DNA from: Phyto melanocephala
Taxonomy: Eukaryota > Arthropoda > Insecta > Diptera > Rhinophoridae
Direction: 5' to 3'
Length of the DNA stretch: 64,000 nucleotides
Assembly (NCBI GenBank): GCA_941918925.1
Contig: OW799234.1
Coordinates: 133,156,895-133,220,894 of the forward strand
Notes under the pieces: generated by a model
Databases searched by the model: none
The model's input: the letters and a program-made list of their open reading frames with translations, nothing else
Told to the model about the DNA's origin: nothing
In this document: positions 12,794 to 24,608 of the stretch, in pieces
Numbering within the stretch: position 1 is the stretch's first letter
Layout: the number at the start of each line of letters is the position of its first letter
Translations under genes and position numbers: made by a program

Positions 12794-13165
12794 AGTTTAT
12801 ACAATTTATAACAATTAACAATTAAAATATTAAAATTGTTCAAAAACAAATTTTTTTAAAAAAGGCGGGAAAATTTTCTGTTTACATTTAAAATAACAAA
12901 CGAAAATTCAAATACATACATATATCATAAAAAATATTTTTGTCAACAATTTTACAATTTTTTTAAAAAAGGCGGGAAAATTATTTTGTCAACATTTAAA
13001 ATATTGTACAAACAAAAATTTAAATACATACATATAAAATATTACAAATTACAAAACCTTTTCAAATATTATACAAACAAAAATACAGATATTATACAAA
13101 CAAAAAATACAGATGCATATAATACAATTATATTAAAACTAACTAACTAAAAAACTAACATAGTT

Positions 13166-13542
13166 CTAGACCTTATTAACTAATAGCCTATAATTCCGTG
13201 CAACATTAGCCGTATCAGTCTTATAATTAATTCTTTGTGTATACGGTACTTTTATAATTTGCAACATTTCCAATATATATCTACGTCTATAGTTATTCTC
13301 TGTATTTAAAACTGTTGTGTTTTCAAAATCAGGATTATTGGATTTTCCTCAAAAAGATTGAAAATATTCTTAGTGGAGTTCTTTATAAATTTCGGAATTA
13401 TACCTGTGTTGCGGCAACGAATTAAAAAAGTTATAGCTGCCTTAATTTTAACTATTTTGTCCCTAATAGTTTTATACCTATTAACACTTCTTCTAAATTC
13501 CTGATTAGATTTAAAATTGTAGTAATGATTGCCGCAGTTCAT
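13166..13542 (-). pseudogene. deleted PLE ORF, left unit 6
   Basis: Outermost left copy. 'gcatataatacaat' downstream differs from 'gcatataatataat' in the inner copies. Confidence 0.75.
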
Positions 13543-13677
13543 TTTCGTCTTCTGGTTAATTGGATGTGCTCCCAGTTTTTCAAATATTATGTAAATTTCT
13601 TCGATCTTTTTATATTAATATATTGTTTTTATTTATTCGAGCTTAAGATCACTTTTTTTATAAAAATTATTTTTTTA

Positions 13678-13719
13678 TTCCGATATTTCGCTACCACATT
13701 GGGTAGCTTCTTCAGGGAA
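13678..13719 (-). ncRNA. hammerhead ribozyme motif, left copy 6
   Basis: Mirror partner of 23642-23683, offset by 1 bp. Confidence 0.8.
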
Positions 13720-14091
13720 AGTTTATACAATTTATAACAATTAACAATTAAAATATTAAAATTGTTCAAAAACAAATTTTTTTTAAAAAGGCGGGAAAAT
13801 TTTCTGTTTACATTTAAAATAACAAACGAAAATTCAAATACATACATATATCATAAAAAATATTTTTGTCAACAATTTTACAATTTTTTTAAAAAAGGCG
13901 GGAAAATTATTTTGTCAACATTTAAAATATTGTACAAACAAAAATTTAAATACATACATATAAAATATTACAAATTACAAAACCTTTTCAAATATTATAC
14001 AAACAAAAATACAGATATTATACAAACAAAAAATACAGATGCATATAATATAATTATATTAAAACTAACTAACTAAAAAACTAACATAGTT

Positions 14092-14468
14092 CTAGACCTT
14101 ATTAACTAATAGCCTATAATTCCGTGCAACATTAGCCGTATCAGTCTTATAATTAATTCTTTGTGTATACGGTACTTTTATAATTTGCAACATTTCCAAT
14201 ATATATCTACGTCTATAGTTATTCTCTGTATTTAAAACTGTTGTGTTTTCAAAATCAGGATTATTGGATTTTCCTCAAAAAGATTGAAAATATTCTTAGT
14301 GGAGTTCTTTATAAATTTCGGAATTATACCTGTGTTGCGGCAACGAATTAAAAAAGTTATAGCTGCCTTAATTTTAACTATTTTGTCCCTAATAGTTTTA
14401 TACCTATTAACACTTCTTCTAAATTCCTGATTAGATTTAAAATTGTAGTAATGATTGCCGCAGTTCAT
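14092..14468 (-). pseudogene. deleted PLE ORF, left unit 5
   Basis: Mirror partner of 22894-23270. Confidence 0.75.
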
Positions 14469-14603
14469 TTTCGTCTTCTGGTTAATTGGATGTGCTCCCA
14501 GTTTTTCAAATATTATGTAAATTTCTTCGATCTTTTTATATTAATATATTGTTTTTATTTATTCGAGCTTAAGATCACTTTTTTTATAAAAATTATTTTT
14601 TTA

Positions 14604-14645
14604 TTCCGATATTTCGCTACCACATTGGGTAGCTTCTTCAGGGAA
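14604..14645 (-). ncRNA. hammerhead ribozyme motif, left copy 5
   Basis: Mirror partner of 22717-22758. Confidence 0.8.
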
Positions 14646-14910
14646 AGTTTATACAATTTATAACAATTAACAATTAAAATATTAAAATTGTTCAAAAACA
14701 AATTTTTTTTAAAAAGGCGGGAAAATTATTTTGTCAACATTTAAAATATTGTACAAACAAAAATTTAAATACATACATATAAAATATTACAAATTACAAA
14801 ACCTTTTCAAATATTATACAAACAAAAATACAGATATTATACAAACAAAAAATACAGATGCATATAATATAATTATATTAAAACTAACTAACTAAAAAAC
14901 TAACATAGTT

Positions 14911-15287
14911 CTAGACCTTATTAACTAATAGCCTATAATTCCGTGCAACATTAGCCGTATCAGTCTTATAATTAATTCTTTGTGTATACGGTACTTTTAT
15001 AATTTGCAACATTTCCAATATATATCTACGTCTATAGTTATTCTCTGTATTTAAAACTGTTGTGTTTTCAAAATCAGGATTATTGGATTTTCCTCAAAAA
15101 GATTGAAAATATTCTTAGTGGAGTTCTTTATAAATTTCGGAATTATACCTGTGTTGCGGCAACGAATTAAAAAAGTTATAGCTGCCTTAATTTTAACTAT
15201 TTTGTCCCTAATAGTTTTATACCTATTAACACTTCTTCTAAATTCCTGATTAGATTTAAAATTGTAGTAATGATTGCCGCAGTTCAT
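14911..15287 (-). pseudogene. deleted PLE ORF, left unit 4
   Basis: Leader contains 'ttttacaaaaatt' (15405 region), the complement of the variant in right unit 4. Confidence 0.75.
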
Positions 15288-15422
15288 TTTCGTCTTCTGG
15301 TTAATTGGATGTGCTCCCAGTTTTTCAAATATTATGTAAATTTCTTCGATCTTTTTATATTAATATATTGTTTTTATTTATTCGAGCTTAAGATCACTTT
15401 TTTTACAAAAATTATTTTTTTA

Positions 15423-15464
15423 TTCCGATATTTCGCTACCACATTGGGTAGCTTCTTCAGGGAA
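15423..15464 (-). ncRNA. hammerhead ribozyme motif, left copy 4
   Basis: Mirror partner of 21898-21939. Confidence 0.8.
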
Positions 15465-15729
15465 AGTTTATACAATTTATAACAATTAACAATTAAAATA
15501 TTAAAATTGTTCAAAAACAAATTTTTTTAAAAAAGGCGGGAAAATTATTTTGTCAACATTTAAAATATTGTACAAACAAAAATTTAAATACATACATATA
15601 AAATATTACAAATTACAAAACCTTTTCAAATATTATACAAACAAAAATACAGATATTATACAAACAAAAAATACAGATGCATATAATATAATTATATTAA
15701 AACTAACTAACTAAAAAACTAACATAGTT

Positions 15730-16106
15730 CTAGACCTTATTAACTAATAGCCTATAATTCCGTGCAACATTAGCCGTATCAGTCTTATAATTAATTCTTT
15801 GTGTATACGGTACTTTTATAATTTGCAACATTTCCAATATATATCTACGTCTATAGTTATTCTCTGTATTTAAAACTGTTGTGTTTTCAAAATCAGGATT
15901 ATTGGATTTTCCTCAAAAAGATTGAAAATATTCTTAGTGGAGTTCTTTATAAATTTCGGAATTATACCTGTGTTGCGGCAACGAATTAAAAAAGTTATAG
16001 CTGCCTTAATTTTAACTATTTTGTCCCTAATAGTTTTATACCTATTAACACTTCTTCTAAATTCCTGATTAGATTTAAAATTGTAGTAATGATTGCCGCA
16101 GTTCAT
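15730..16106 (-). pseudogene. deleted PLE ORF, left unit 3
   Basis: Followed by a short 819-bp spacing to the next copy leftward. Confidence 0.75.
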
Positions 16107-16241
16107 TTTCGTCTTCTGGTTAATTGGATGTGCTCCCAGTTTTTCAAATATTATGTAAATTTCTTCGATCTTTTTATATTAATATATTGTTTTTATTTAT
16201 TCGAGCTTAAGATCACTTTTTTTATAAAAATTATTTTTTTA

Positions 16242-16283
16242 TTCCGATATTTCGCTACCACATTGGGTAGCTTCTTCAGGGAA
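16242..16283 (-). ncRNA. hammerhead ribozyme motif, left copy 3
   Basis: Mirror partner of 21079-21120. Confidence 0.8.
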
Positions 16284-16655
16284 AGTTTATACAATTTATA
16301 ACAATTAACAATTAAAATATTAAAATTGTTCAAAAACAAATTTTTTTAAAAAAGGCGGGAAAATTTTCTGTTTACATTTAAAATAACAAACGAAAATTCA
16401 AATACATACATATATCATAAAAAATATTTTTGTCAACAATTTTACAATTTTTTTAAAAAAGGCGGGAAAATTATTTTGTCAACATTTAAAATATTGTACA
16501 AACAAAAATTTAAATACATACATATAAAATATTACAAATTACAAAACCTTTTCAAATATTATACAAACAAAAATACAGATATTATACAAACAAAAAATAC
16601 AGATGCATATAATATAATTATATTAAAACTAACTAACTAAAAAACTAACATAGTT

Positions 16656-17032
16656 CTAGACCTTATTAACTAATAGCCTATAATTCCGTGCAACATTAGC
16701 CGTATCAGTCTTATAATTAATTCTTTGTGTATACGGTACTTTTATAATTTGCAACATTTCCAATATATATCTACGTCTATAGTTATTCTCTGTATTTAAA
16801 ACTGTTGTGTTTTCAAAATCAGGATTATTGGATTTTCCTCAAAAAGATTGAAAATATTCTTAGTGGAGTTCTTTATAAATTTCGGAATTATACCTGTGTT
16901 GCGGCAACGAATTAAAAAAGTTATAGCTGCCTTAATTTTAACTATTTTGTCCCTAATAGTTTTATACCTATTAACACTTCTTCTAAATTCCTGATTAGAT
17001 TTAAAATTGTAGTAATGATTGCCGCAGTTCAT
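16656..17032 (-). pseudogene. deleted PLE ORF, left unit 2
   Basis: Mirror partner of 20330-20706. Confidence 0.75.
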
Positions 17033-17167
17033 TTTCGTCTTCTGGTTAATTGGATGTGCTCCCAGTTTTTCAAATATTATGTAAATTTCTTCGATCTTTT
17101 TATATTAATATATTGTTTTTATTTATTCGAGCTTAAGATCACTTTTTTTATAAAAATTATTTTTTTA

Positions 17168-17209
17168 TTCCGATATTTCGCTACCACATTGGGTAGCTTC
17201 TTCAGGGAA
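17168..17209 (-). ncRNA. hammerhead ribozyme motif, left copy 2
   Basis: Mirror partner of 20153-20194. Confidence 0.8.
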
Positions 17210-17580
17210 AGTTTATACAATTTATAACAATTAACAATTAAAATATTAAAATTGTTCAAAAACAAATTTTTTTTAAAAAGGCGGGAAAATTTTCTGTTTA
17301 CATTTAAAATAACAAACGAAAATTCAAATACATACATAATCATAAAAAATATTTTTGTCAACAATTTTACAATTTTTTTTAAAAAGGCGGGAAAATTATT
17401 TTGTCAACATTTAAAATATTGTACAAACAAAAATTTAAATACATACATATAAAATATTACAAATTACAAAACCTTTTCAAATATTATACAAACAAAAATA
17501 CAGATATTATACAAACAAAAAATACAGATGCATATAATATAATTATATTAAAACTAACTAACTAAAAAACTAACATAGTT

Positions 17581-17957
17581 CTAGACCTTATTAACTAATA
17601 GCCTATAATTCCGTGCAACATTAGCCGTATCAGTCTTATAATTAATTCTTTGTGTATACGGTACTTTTATAATTTACAACATTTCCAATATATATCTACG
17701 TCTATAGTTATTCTCTGTATTTAAAACTGTTGTGTTTTCAAAATCAGGATTATTGGATTTTCCTCAAAAAGATTGAAAATATTCTTAGTGGAGTTCTTTA
17801 TAAATTTCGGAATTATACCTGTGTTGCGGCAACGAATTAAAAAAGTTATAGCTGCCTTAATTTTAACTATTTTGTCCCTAATAGTTTTATACCTATTAAC
17901 ACTTCTTCTAAATTCCTGATTAGATTTAAAATTGTAGTAATGATTGCCGCAGTTCAT
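17581..17957 (-). pseudogene. deleted PLE ORF, left unit 1
   Basis: Carries the 'atttacaac' variant (17675 region) shared with the right unit at 19405. Confidence 0.75.
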
Positions 17958-18092
17958 TTTCGTCTTCTGGTTAATTGGATGTGCTCCCAGTTTTTCAAAT
18001 ATTATGTAAATTTCTTCGATCTTTTTATATTAATATATTGTTTTTATTTATTCGAGCTTAAGATCACTTTTTTTATAAAAATTATTTTTTTA

Positions 18093-18134
18093 TTCCGATA
18101 TTTCGCTACCACATTGGGTAGCTTCTTCAGGGAA
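18093..18134 (-). ncRNA. hammerhead ribozyme motif, left copy 1
   Basis: Mirror partner of 19228-19269. Confidence 0.8.
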
Positions 18135-18506
18135 AGTTTATACAATTTATAACAATTAACAATTAAAATATTAAAATTGTTCAAAAACAAATTTTTTTTA
18201 AAAAGGCGGGAAAATTTTCTGTTTACATTTAAAATAACAAACGAAAATTCAAATACATACATATATCATAAAAAATATTTTTGTCAACAATTTTACAATT
18301 TTTTTAAAAAAGGCGGGAAAATTATTTTGTCAACATTTAAAATATTGTACAAACAAAAATTTAAATACATACATATAAAATATTACAAATTACAAAACCT
18401 TTTCAAATATTATACAAACAAAAATACAGATATTATACAAACAAAAAATACAGATGCATATAATATAATTATATTAAAACTAACTAACTAAAAAACTAAC
18501 ATAGTT

Positions 18507-18883
18507 CTAGACCTTATTAACTAATAGCCTATAATTCCGTGCAACATTAGCCGTATCAGTCTTATAATTAATTCTTTGTGTATACGGTACTTTTATAATT
18601 TGCAACATTTCCAATATATATCTACGTCTATAGTTATTCTCTGTATTTAAAACTGTTGTGTTTTCAAAATCAGGATTATTGGATTTTCCTCAAAAAGATT
18701 GAAAATATTCTTAGTGGAGTTCTTTATAAATTTCGGAATTATACCTGTGTTGCGGCAACGAATTAAAAAAGTTATAGCTGCCTTAATTTTAACTATTTTG
18801 TCCCTAATAGTTTTATACCTATTAACACTTCTTCTAAATTCCTGATTAGATTTAAAATTGTAGTAATGATTGCCGCAGTTCAT
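18507..18883 (-). pseudogene. deleted PLE ORF, unpaired central copy
   Basis: Lies in the loop of the palindrome; no mirror partner. Confidence 0.75.
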
Positions 18884-19018
18884 TTTCGTCTTCTGGTTAA
18901 TTGGATGTGCTCCCAGTTTTTCAAATATTATGTAAATTTCTTCGATCTTTTTATATTAATATATTGTTTTTATTTATTCGAGCTTAAGATCACTTTTTTT
19001 ATAAAAATTATTTTTTTA

Positions 19019-19060
19019 TTCCGATATTTCGCTACCACATTGGGTAGCTTCTTCAGGGAA
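19019..19060 (-). ncRNA. hammerhead ribozyme motif, central minus copy
   Basis: Minus-strand motif facing away from the plus copy at 19228, with the inversion point between them. Confidence 0.8.
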
Positions 19061-19227
19061 AGTTTATACAATTTATAACAATTAACAATTAAAATATTAA
19101 AATTGTTCAAAAAACAAATTTTTTTTAAAAAGGCGGGAAAATTTTCTGTTTACATTTAAAATAACAAACGAAAATTCAAATACATACATATATCATAAAT
19201 TGTTAATTGTTATAAATTGTATAAACT

Positions 19228-19269
19228 TTCCCTGAAGAAGCTACCCAATGTGGTAGCGAAATATCGGAA
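19228..19269 (+). ncRNA. type I hammerhead ribozyme motif (reference copy)
   Basis: Read as RNA: stem I 3' strand UUCC (19228-19231); core CUGAAGA (19232-19238, fits CUGANGA); one extra A (19239); stem II GCUACC (19240-19245) with GGUAGC (19252-19257) closed by CAAUGU; core GAA (19258-19260); stem III made only of self-complementary AUAU (19261-19264); C17 at 19265; stem I 5' strand GGAA (19266-19269). Predicted cleavage is between 19265 and 19266. All core positions of the family are present with an AUC cleavage triplet. The extra A between the core and stem II departs from the minimal consensus. Stem III of two pairs is typical of PLE hammerheads, which are thought to work best as dimers or in tandem transcripts. 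The motif starts 177 nt upstream of the fragment-ORF ATG. Activity is not proven. Confidence 0.8.
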
Positions 19270-19404
19270 TAAAAAAATAATTTTTATAAAAAAAGTGATC
19301 TTAAGCTCGAATAAATAAAAACAATATATTAATATAAAAAGATCGAAGAAATTTACATAATATTTGAAAAACTGGGAGCACATCCAATTAACCAGAAGAC
19401 GAAA

Positions 19405-19781
19405 ATGAACTGCGGCAATCATTACTACAATTTTAAATCTAATCAGGAATTTAGAAGAAGTGTTAATAGGTATAAAACTATTAGGGACAAAATAGTTAAA
19501 ATTAAGGCAGCTATAACTTTTTTAATTCGTTGCCGCAACACAGGTATAATTCCGAAATTTATAAAGAACTCCACTAAGAATATTTTCAATCTTTTTGAGG
19601 AAAATCCAATAATCCTGATTTTGAAAACACAACAGTTTTAAATACAGAGAATAACTATAGACGTAGATATATATTGGAAATGTTGTAAATTATAAAAGTA
19701 CCGTATACACAAAGAATTAATTATAAGACTGATACGGCTAATGTTGCACGGAATTATAGGCTATTAGTTAATAAGGTCTAG
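19405..19781 (+). pseudogene. deleted PLE ORF, right unit 1
   Basis: Closest plus-strand copy to the centre. It has 'atgttgtaaatt' where most copies have 'atgttgcaaatt'; the only other copy with this base is its mirror partner 17581-17957. Confidence 0.75.
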
Positions 19782-20152
19782 AACTATGTTAGTTTTTTAG
19801 TTAGTTAGTTTTAATATAATTATATTATATGCATCTGTATTTTTTGTTTGTATAATATCTGTATTTTTGTTTGTATAATATTTGAAAAGGTTTTGTAATT
19901 TGTAATATTTTATATGTATGTATTTAAATTTTTGTTTGTACAATATTTTAAATGTTGACAAAATAATTTTCCCGCCTTTTTTAAAAAAATTGTAAAATTG
20001 TTGACAAAAATATTTTTTATGATTATGTATGTATTTGAATTTTCGTTTGTTATTTTAAATGTAAACAGAAAATTTTCCCGCCTTTTTAAAAAAAATTTGT
20101 TTTTGAACAATTTTAATATTTTAATTGTTAATTGTTATAAATTGTATAAACT

Positions 20153-20194
20153 TTCCCTGAAGAAGCTACCCAATGTGGTAGCGAAATATCGGAA
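20153..20194 (+). ncRNA. hammerhead ribozyme motif, right copy 2
   Basis: Identical core and stems to the reference copy at 19228; 925 bp downstream of it. Confidence 0.8.
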
Positions 20195-20329
20195 TAAAAA
20201 AATAATTTTTATAAAAAAAGTGATCTTAAGCTCGAATAAATAAAAACAATATATTAATATAAAAAGATCGAAGAAATTTACATAATATTTGAAAAACTGG
20301 GAGCACATCCAATTAACCAGAAGACGAAA

Positions 20330-20706
20330 ATGAACTGCGGCAATCATTACTACAATTTTAAATCTAATCAGGAATTTAGAAGAAGTGTTAATAGGTATAA
20401 AACTATTAGGGACAAAATAGTTAAAATTAAGGCAGCTATAACTTTTTTAATTCGTTGCCGCAACACAGGTATAATTCCGAAATTTATAAAGAACTCCACT
20501 AAGAATATTTTCAATCTTTTTGAGGAAAATCCAATAATCCTGATTTTGAAAACACAACAGTTTTAAATACAGAGAATAACTATAGACGTAGATATATATT
20601 GGAAATGTTGCAAATTATAAAAGTACCGTATACACAAAGAATTAATTATAAGACTGATACGGCTAATGTTGCACGGAATTATAGGCTATTAGTTAATAAG
20701 GTCTAG
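20330..20706 (+). pseudogene. deleted PLE ORF, right unit 2
   Basis: The leader upstream carries 'tatgattatgtatg', a variant shared with the mirror position near 17330-17345. Confidence 0.75.
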
Positions 20707-21078
20707 AACTATGTTAGTTTTTTAGTTAGTTAGTTTTAATATAATTATATTATATGCATCTGTATTTTTTGTTTGTATAATATCTGTATTTTTGTTTGTA
20801 TAATATTTGAAAAGGTTTTGTAATTTGTAATATTTTATATGTATGTATTTAAATTTTTGTTTGTACAATATTTTAAATGTTGACAAAATAATTTTCCCGC
20901 CTTTTTTAAAAAAATTGTAAAATTGTTGACAAAAATATTTTTTATGATATATGTATGTATTTGAATTTTCGTTTGTTATTTTAAATGTAAACAGAAAATT
21001 TTCCCGCCTTTTTTAAAAAAATTTGTTTTTGAACAATTTTAATATTTTAATTGTTAATTGTTATAAATTGTATAAACT

Positions 21079-21120
21079 TTCCCTGAAGAAGCTACCCAAT
21101 GTGGTAGCGAAATATCGGAA
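21079..21120 (+). ncRNA. hammerhead ribozyme motif, right copy 3
   Basis: Identical motif; 926 bp from the previous copy. Confidence 0.8.
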
Positions 21121-21255
21121 TAAAAAAATAATTTTTATAAAAAAAGTGATCTTAAGCTCGAATAAATAAAAACAATATATTAATATAAAAAGATCGAAGA
21201 AATTTACATAATATTTGAAAAACTGGGAGCACATCCAATTAACCAGAAGACGAAA

Positions 21256-21632
21256 ATGAACTGCGGCAATCATTACTACAATTTTAAATCTAATCAGGAA
21301 TTTAGAAGAAGTGTTAATAGGTATAAAACTATTAGGGACAAAATAGTTAAAATTAAGGCAGCTATAACTTTTTTAATTCGTTGCCGCAACACAGGTATAA
21401 TTCCGAAATTTATAAAGAACTCCACTAAGAATATTTTCAATCTTTTTGAGGAAAATCCAATAATCCTGATTTTGAAAACACAACAGTTTTAAATACAGAG
21501 AATAACTATAGACGTAGATATATATTGGAAATGTTGCAAATTATAAAAGTACCGTATACACAAAGAATTAATTATAAGACTGATACGGCTAATGTTGCAC
21601 GGAATTATAGGCTATTAGTTAATAAGGTCTAG
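21256..21632 (+). pseudogene. deleted PLE ORF, right unit 3
   Basis: Mirror partner of 15730-16106. Confidence 0.75.
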
Positions 21633-21897
21633 AACTATGTTAGTTTTTTAGTTAGTTAGTTTTAATATAATTATATTATATGCATCTGTATTTTTTGTTT
21701 GTATAATATCTGTATTTTTGTTTGTATAATATTTGAAAAGGTTTTGTAATTTGTAATATTTTATATGTATGTATTTAAATTTTTGTTTGTACAATATTTT
21801 AAATGTTGACAAAATAATTTTCCCGCCTTTTTTAAAAAAATTTGTTTTTGAACAATTTTAATATTTTAATTGTTAATTGTTATAAATTGTATAAACT

Positions 21898-21939
21898 TTC
21901 CCTGAAGAAGCTACCCAATGTGGTAGCGAAATATCGGAA
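21898..21939 (+). ncRNA. hammerhead ribozyme motif, right copy 4
   Basis: Identical motif; 819 bp from the previous copy because the unit before it lacks the 107-bp subrepeat. Confidence 0.8.
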
Positions 21940-22074
21940 TAAAAAAATAATTTTTGTAAAAAAAGTGATCTTAAGCTCGAATAAATAAAAACAATATATT
22001 AATATAAAAAGATCGAAGAAATTTACATAATATTTGAAAAACTGGGAGCACATCCAATTAACCAGAAGACGAAA

Positions 22075-22451
22075 ATGAACTGCGGCAATCATTACTACAA
22101 TTTTAAATCTAATCAGGAATTTAGAAGAAGTGTTAATAGGTATAAAACTATTAGGGACAAAATAGTTAAAATTAAGGCAGCTATAACTTTTTTAATTCGT
22201 TGCCGCAACACAGGTATAATTCCGAAATTTATAAAGAACTCCACTAAGAATATTTTCAATCTTTTTGAGGAAAATCCAATAATCCTGATTTTGAAAACAC
22301 AACAGTTTTAAATACAGAGAATAACTATAGACGTAGATATATATTGGAAATGTTGCAAATTATAAAAGTACCGTATACACAAAGAATTAATTATAAGACT
22401 GATACGGCTAATGTTGCACGGAATTATAGGCTATTAGTTAATAAGGTCTAG
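22075..22451 (+). pseudogene. deleted PLE ORF, right unit 4
   Basis: Its leader carries 'tttttgtaaaaaaag' instead of 'tttttataaaaaaag', a variant shared only with the mirror copy 14911-15287. Confidence 0.75.
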
Positions 22452-22716
22452 AACTATGTTAGTTTTTTAGTTAGTTAGTTTTAATATAATTATATTATAT
22501 GCATCTGTATTTTTTGTTTGTATAATATCTGTATTTTTGTTTGTATAATATTTGAAAAGGTTTTGTAATTTGTAATATTTTATATGTATGTATTTAAATT
22601 TTTGTTTGTACAATATTTTAAATGTTGACAAAATAATTTTCCCGCCTTTTTTAAAAAAATTTGTTTTTGAACAATTTTAATATTTTAATTGTTAATTGTT
22701 ATAAATTGTATAAACT

Positions 22717-22758
22717 TTCCCTGAAGAAGCTACCCAATGTGGTAGCGAAATATCGGAA
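22717..22758 (+). ncRNA. hammerhead ribozyme motif, right copy 5
   Basis: Identical motif; second of the two 819-bp spacings. Confidence 0.8.
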
Positions 22759-22893
22759 TAAAAAAATAATTTTTATAAAAAAAGTGATCTTAAGCTCGAA
22801 TAAATAAAAACAATATATTAATATAAAAAGATCGAAGAAATTTACATAATATTTGAAAAACTGGGAGCACATCCAATTAACCAGAAGACGAAA

Positions 22894-23270
22894 ATGAACT
22901 GCGGCAATCATTACTACAATTTTAAATCTAATCAGGAATTTAGAAGAAGTGTTAATAGGTATAAAACTATTAGGGACAAAATAGTTAAAATTAAGGCAGC
23001 TATAACTTTTTTAATTCGTTGCCGCAACACAGGTATAATTCCGAAATTTATAAAGAACTCCACTAAGAATATTTTCAATCTTTTTGAGGAAAATCCAATA
23101 ATCCTGATTTTGAAAACACAACAGTTTTAAATACAGAGAATAACTATAGACGTAGATATATATTGGAAATGTTGCAAATTATAAAAGTACCGTATACACA
23201 AAGAATTAATTATAAGACTGATACGGCTAATGTTGCACGGAATTATAGGCTATTAGTTAATAAGGTCTAG
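22894..23270 (+). pseudogene. deleted PLE ORF, right unit 5
   Basis: Preceded by a short (819-bp) unit; mirror partner 14092-14468. Confidence 0.75.
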
Positions 23271-23641
23271 AACTATGTTAGTTTTTTAGTTAGTTAGTTT
23301 TAATATAATTATATTATATGCATCTGTATTTTTTGTTTGTATAATATCTGTATTTTTGTTTGTATAATATTTGAAAAGGTTTTGTAATTTGTAATATTTT
23401 ATATGTATGTATTTAAATTTTTGTTTGTACAATATTTTAAATGTTGACAAAATAATTTTCCCGCCTTTTTTAAAAAAATTGTAAAATTGTTGACAAAAAT
23501 ATTTTTTATGATTATGTATGTATTTGAATTTTCGTTTGTTATTTTAAATGTAAACAGAAAATTTTCCCGCCTTTTTTAAAAAAATTTGTTTTTGAACAAT
23601 TTTAATATTTTAATTGTTAATTGTTATAAATTGTATAAACT

Positions 23642-23683
23642 TTCCCTGAAGAAGCTACCCAATGTGGTAGCGAAATATCGGAA
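23642..23683 (+). ncRNA. hammerhead ribozyme motif, right copy 6
   Basis: Identical motif; 925 bp from the previous copy. Confidence 0.8.
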
Positions 23684-23818
23684 TAAAAAAATAATTTTTA
23701 TAAAAAAAGTGATCTTAAGCTCGAATAAATAAAAACAATATATTAATATAAAAAGATCGAAGAAATTTACATAATATTTGAAAAACTGGGAGCACATCCA
23801 ATTAACCAGAAGACGAAA

Positions 23819-24195
23819 ATGAACTGCGGCAATCATTACTACAATTTTAAATCTAATCAGGAATTTAGAAGAAGTGTTAATAGGTATAAAACTATTAGGG
23901 ACAAAATAGTTAAAATTAAGGCAGCTATAACTTTTTTAATTCGTTGCCGCAACACAGGTATAATTCCGAAATTTATAAAGAACTCCACTAAGAATATTTT
24001 CAATCTTTTTGAGGAAAATCCAATAATCCTGATTTTGAAAACACAACAGTTTTAAATACAGAGAATAACTATAGACGTAGATATATATTGGAAATGTTGC
24101 AAATTATAAAAGTACCGTATACACAAAGAATTAATTATAAGACTGATACGGCTAATGTTGCACGGAATTATAGGCTATTAGTTAATAAGGTCTAG
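23819..24195 (+). pseudogene. deleted PLE ORF, right unit 6
   Basis: Same N-/C-terminal fusion; partner of the left copy ending at 13542. Confidence 0.75.
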
Positions 24196-24566
24196 AACTA
24201 TGTTAGTTTTTTAGTTAGTTAGTTTTAATATAATTATATTATATGCATCTGTATTTTTTGTTTGTATAATATCTGTATTTTTGTTTGTATAATATTTGAA
24301 AAGGTTTTGTAATTTGTAATATTTTATATGTATGTATTTAAATTTTTGTTTGTACAATATTTTAAATGTTGACAAAATAATTTTCCCGCCTTTTTTAAAA
24401 AAATTGTAAAATTGTTGACAAAAATATTTTTTATGATTATGTATGTATTTGAATTTTCGTTTGTTATTTTAAATGTAAACAGAAAATTTTCCCGCCTTTT
24501 TTAAAAAAATTTGTTTTTGAACAATTTTAATATTTTAATTGTTAATTGTTATAAATTGTATAAACT

Positions 24567-24608
24567 TTCCCTGAAGAAGCTACCCAATGTGGTAGCGAAA
24601 TATCGGAA
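24567..24608 (+). ncRNA. hammerhead ribozyme motif, right copy 7
   Basis: Identical motif; mirror position of the outermost left copy (12752) within 2 bp. Confidence 0.8.

Larger units (their letters stand above)
12660..18162 (-). repeat. left arm of the large inverted repeat
   Basis: Mirrors the right arm: every left ATG coordinate plus its partner's right ATG coordinate sums to 37362 (17957+19405, 17032+20330, 16106+21256, 15287+22075, 14468+22894; the outermost pair differs by 1). The order of long and short units, and individual variants, are shared with the right arm. Confidence 0.85.
18163..19199 (-). repeat. ~1.04-kb asymmetric loop of the palindrome
   Basis: One additional minus-oriented unit (fragment ORF 18507-18883, hammerhead 19019-19060) that has no mirror partner. 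The inversion point is at about 19199, where 'catacatatatcataaa' runs directly into 'ttgttaattgttataaattg' of the opposite orientation, about 40 bp before the usual leader continuation. Two divergent hammerheads thus sit only ~167 bp apart. Confidence 0.8.
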
